Assembly: GCA_937896265.1 (NCBI GenBank)
Contig: CALBMD010000006.1
Span: 1 to 5,879, forward strand
Length of the DNA: 5,879 bases
Direction of reading: 5' to 3'
From: an uncultured Pseudomonadota bacterium
Lineage (GTDB): Bacteria > Bdellovibrionota_B > Oligoflexia > Oligoflexales > Bog-1112
The notes under the pieces were generated by a model. It made no database searches. It saw nothing but the letters and a program-made list of their open reading frames with translations, and was not told the DNA's origin. Below, piece after piece: positions 5,734 to 5,879 of the stretch; the stretch's first letter is position 1, and the number at the start of each line of letters is the position of its first letter. Both the position numbers and the translations under genes were made by a program.

Positions 5734-5879
5734 TCACAAATAAAAGCTAGTATTTCTGCAGATATTTCTCAGTCGCGACTTGCAGTCGGCATGCACCCAG
5801 CTAAGTGGTGGTTTGTTCTTTTGAGCGTCGATGCGGCGTTGGAAGGCTGTCATGACATCAGTGGCAGGCGCTTCTTTTT
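5734..5879 (-). CDS. Possible C-terminal end of an unrecognised minus-strand gene (5' end outside window)
   Basis: Entering from the right edge on the minus strand, one frame stays open for 47 codons and ends at TGA 5734-5736. The peptide is basic and polar, including TDVMTAFQRRIDAQKNKPP, with a hydrophilic tail; I recognise no family. The other two minus frames hit stops within ten codons of the edge. G+C is about 52% here, clearly above the rest of the window. The plus-strand frame in the same codon register is also open through this stretch, so the strand is not proven. If real, the gene converges on the cheZ-like gene with a gap of 40 bases. Confidence 0.35.
   Translation of the reverse strand, partial: KEAPATDVMTAFQRRIDAQKNKPPLSWVHADCKSRLRNICRNTSFYL

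Noticed and set aside
5734..5879. Plus-strand reading of the right edge, with ATG at 5791
   Set aside because: No ribosome site precedes the ATG and the peptide is less protein-like than the minus-strand reading; the choice stays uncertain because the frame is open to the edge.
1..5879. CRISPR array, tRNA, rRNA or insertion sequence
   Set aside because: I saw no regularly spaced repeats, no cloverleaf-like sequence, and no transposase motif or terminal inverted repeats.

Overview
The window comes from an AT-rich bacterial chromosome (roughly 35-40% G+C through most of it). It appears to be a Gram-negative or related bacterium that makes menaquinone by the futalosine route and is probably flagellated. 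The evidence is a clear aminodeoxyfutalosine synthase (MqnE) and a CheZ-like protein preceded by a sigma-28-like promoter. No gene here fixes the taxon, so I do not name one. Nothing looks like a wholly new system. The most interesting points are regulatory motifs that agree with the predicted gene functions, and an unusual ClpB.

Layout. Positions 1-366 hold the 3' end of an unrecognised plus-strand gene. It converges on, and overlaps by 8 bases, an RmlD-type sugar-nucleotide reductase gene on the minus strand (359-1282). Upstream of that, also on the minus strand, is a large ClpB disaggregase gene (1351-3714). The two are 68 bases apart with no visible terminator, so they may be co-transcribed. 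A 98-base divergent region (3715-3812) separates clpB from plus-strand mqnE (3813-4862). It carries a heat-shock-like promoter candidate facing clpB and two overlapping small palindromes. A 120-base gap (4863-4982) then holds an A/T-rich 12-base tandem repeat and a good sigma-28-like (flagellar) promoter candidate. Next is a plus-strand gene for a CheZ-like protein (4983-5693). The last ~120 bases jump to about 52% G+C and probably hold the 3' end of a further minus-strand gene (5734-5879).

How the genes work together. They do not form one pathway: protein disaggregation (ClpB), deoxysugar or surface polysaccharide precursor synthesis (RmlD), quinone synthesis (MqnE) and chemotaxis signalling (CheZ-like) sit side by side as housekeeping neighbours. 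Two start sites differ from the longest open frames: rmlD at 1282 and mqnE at 3813, each chosen for its Shine-Dalgarno sequence and for alignment with the family N terminus.
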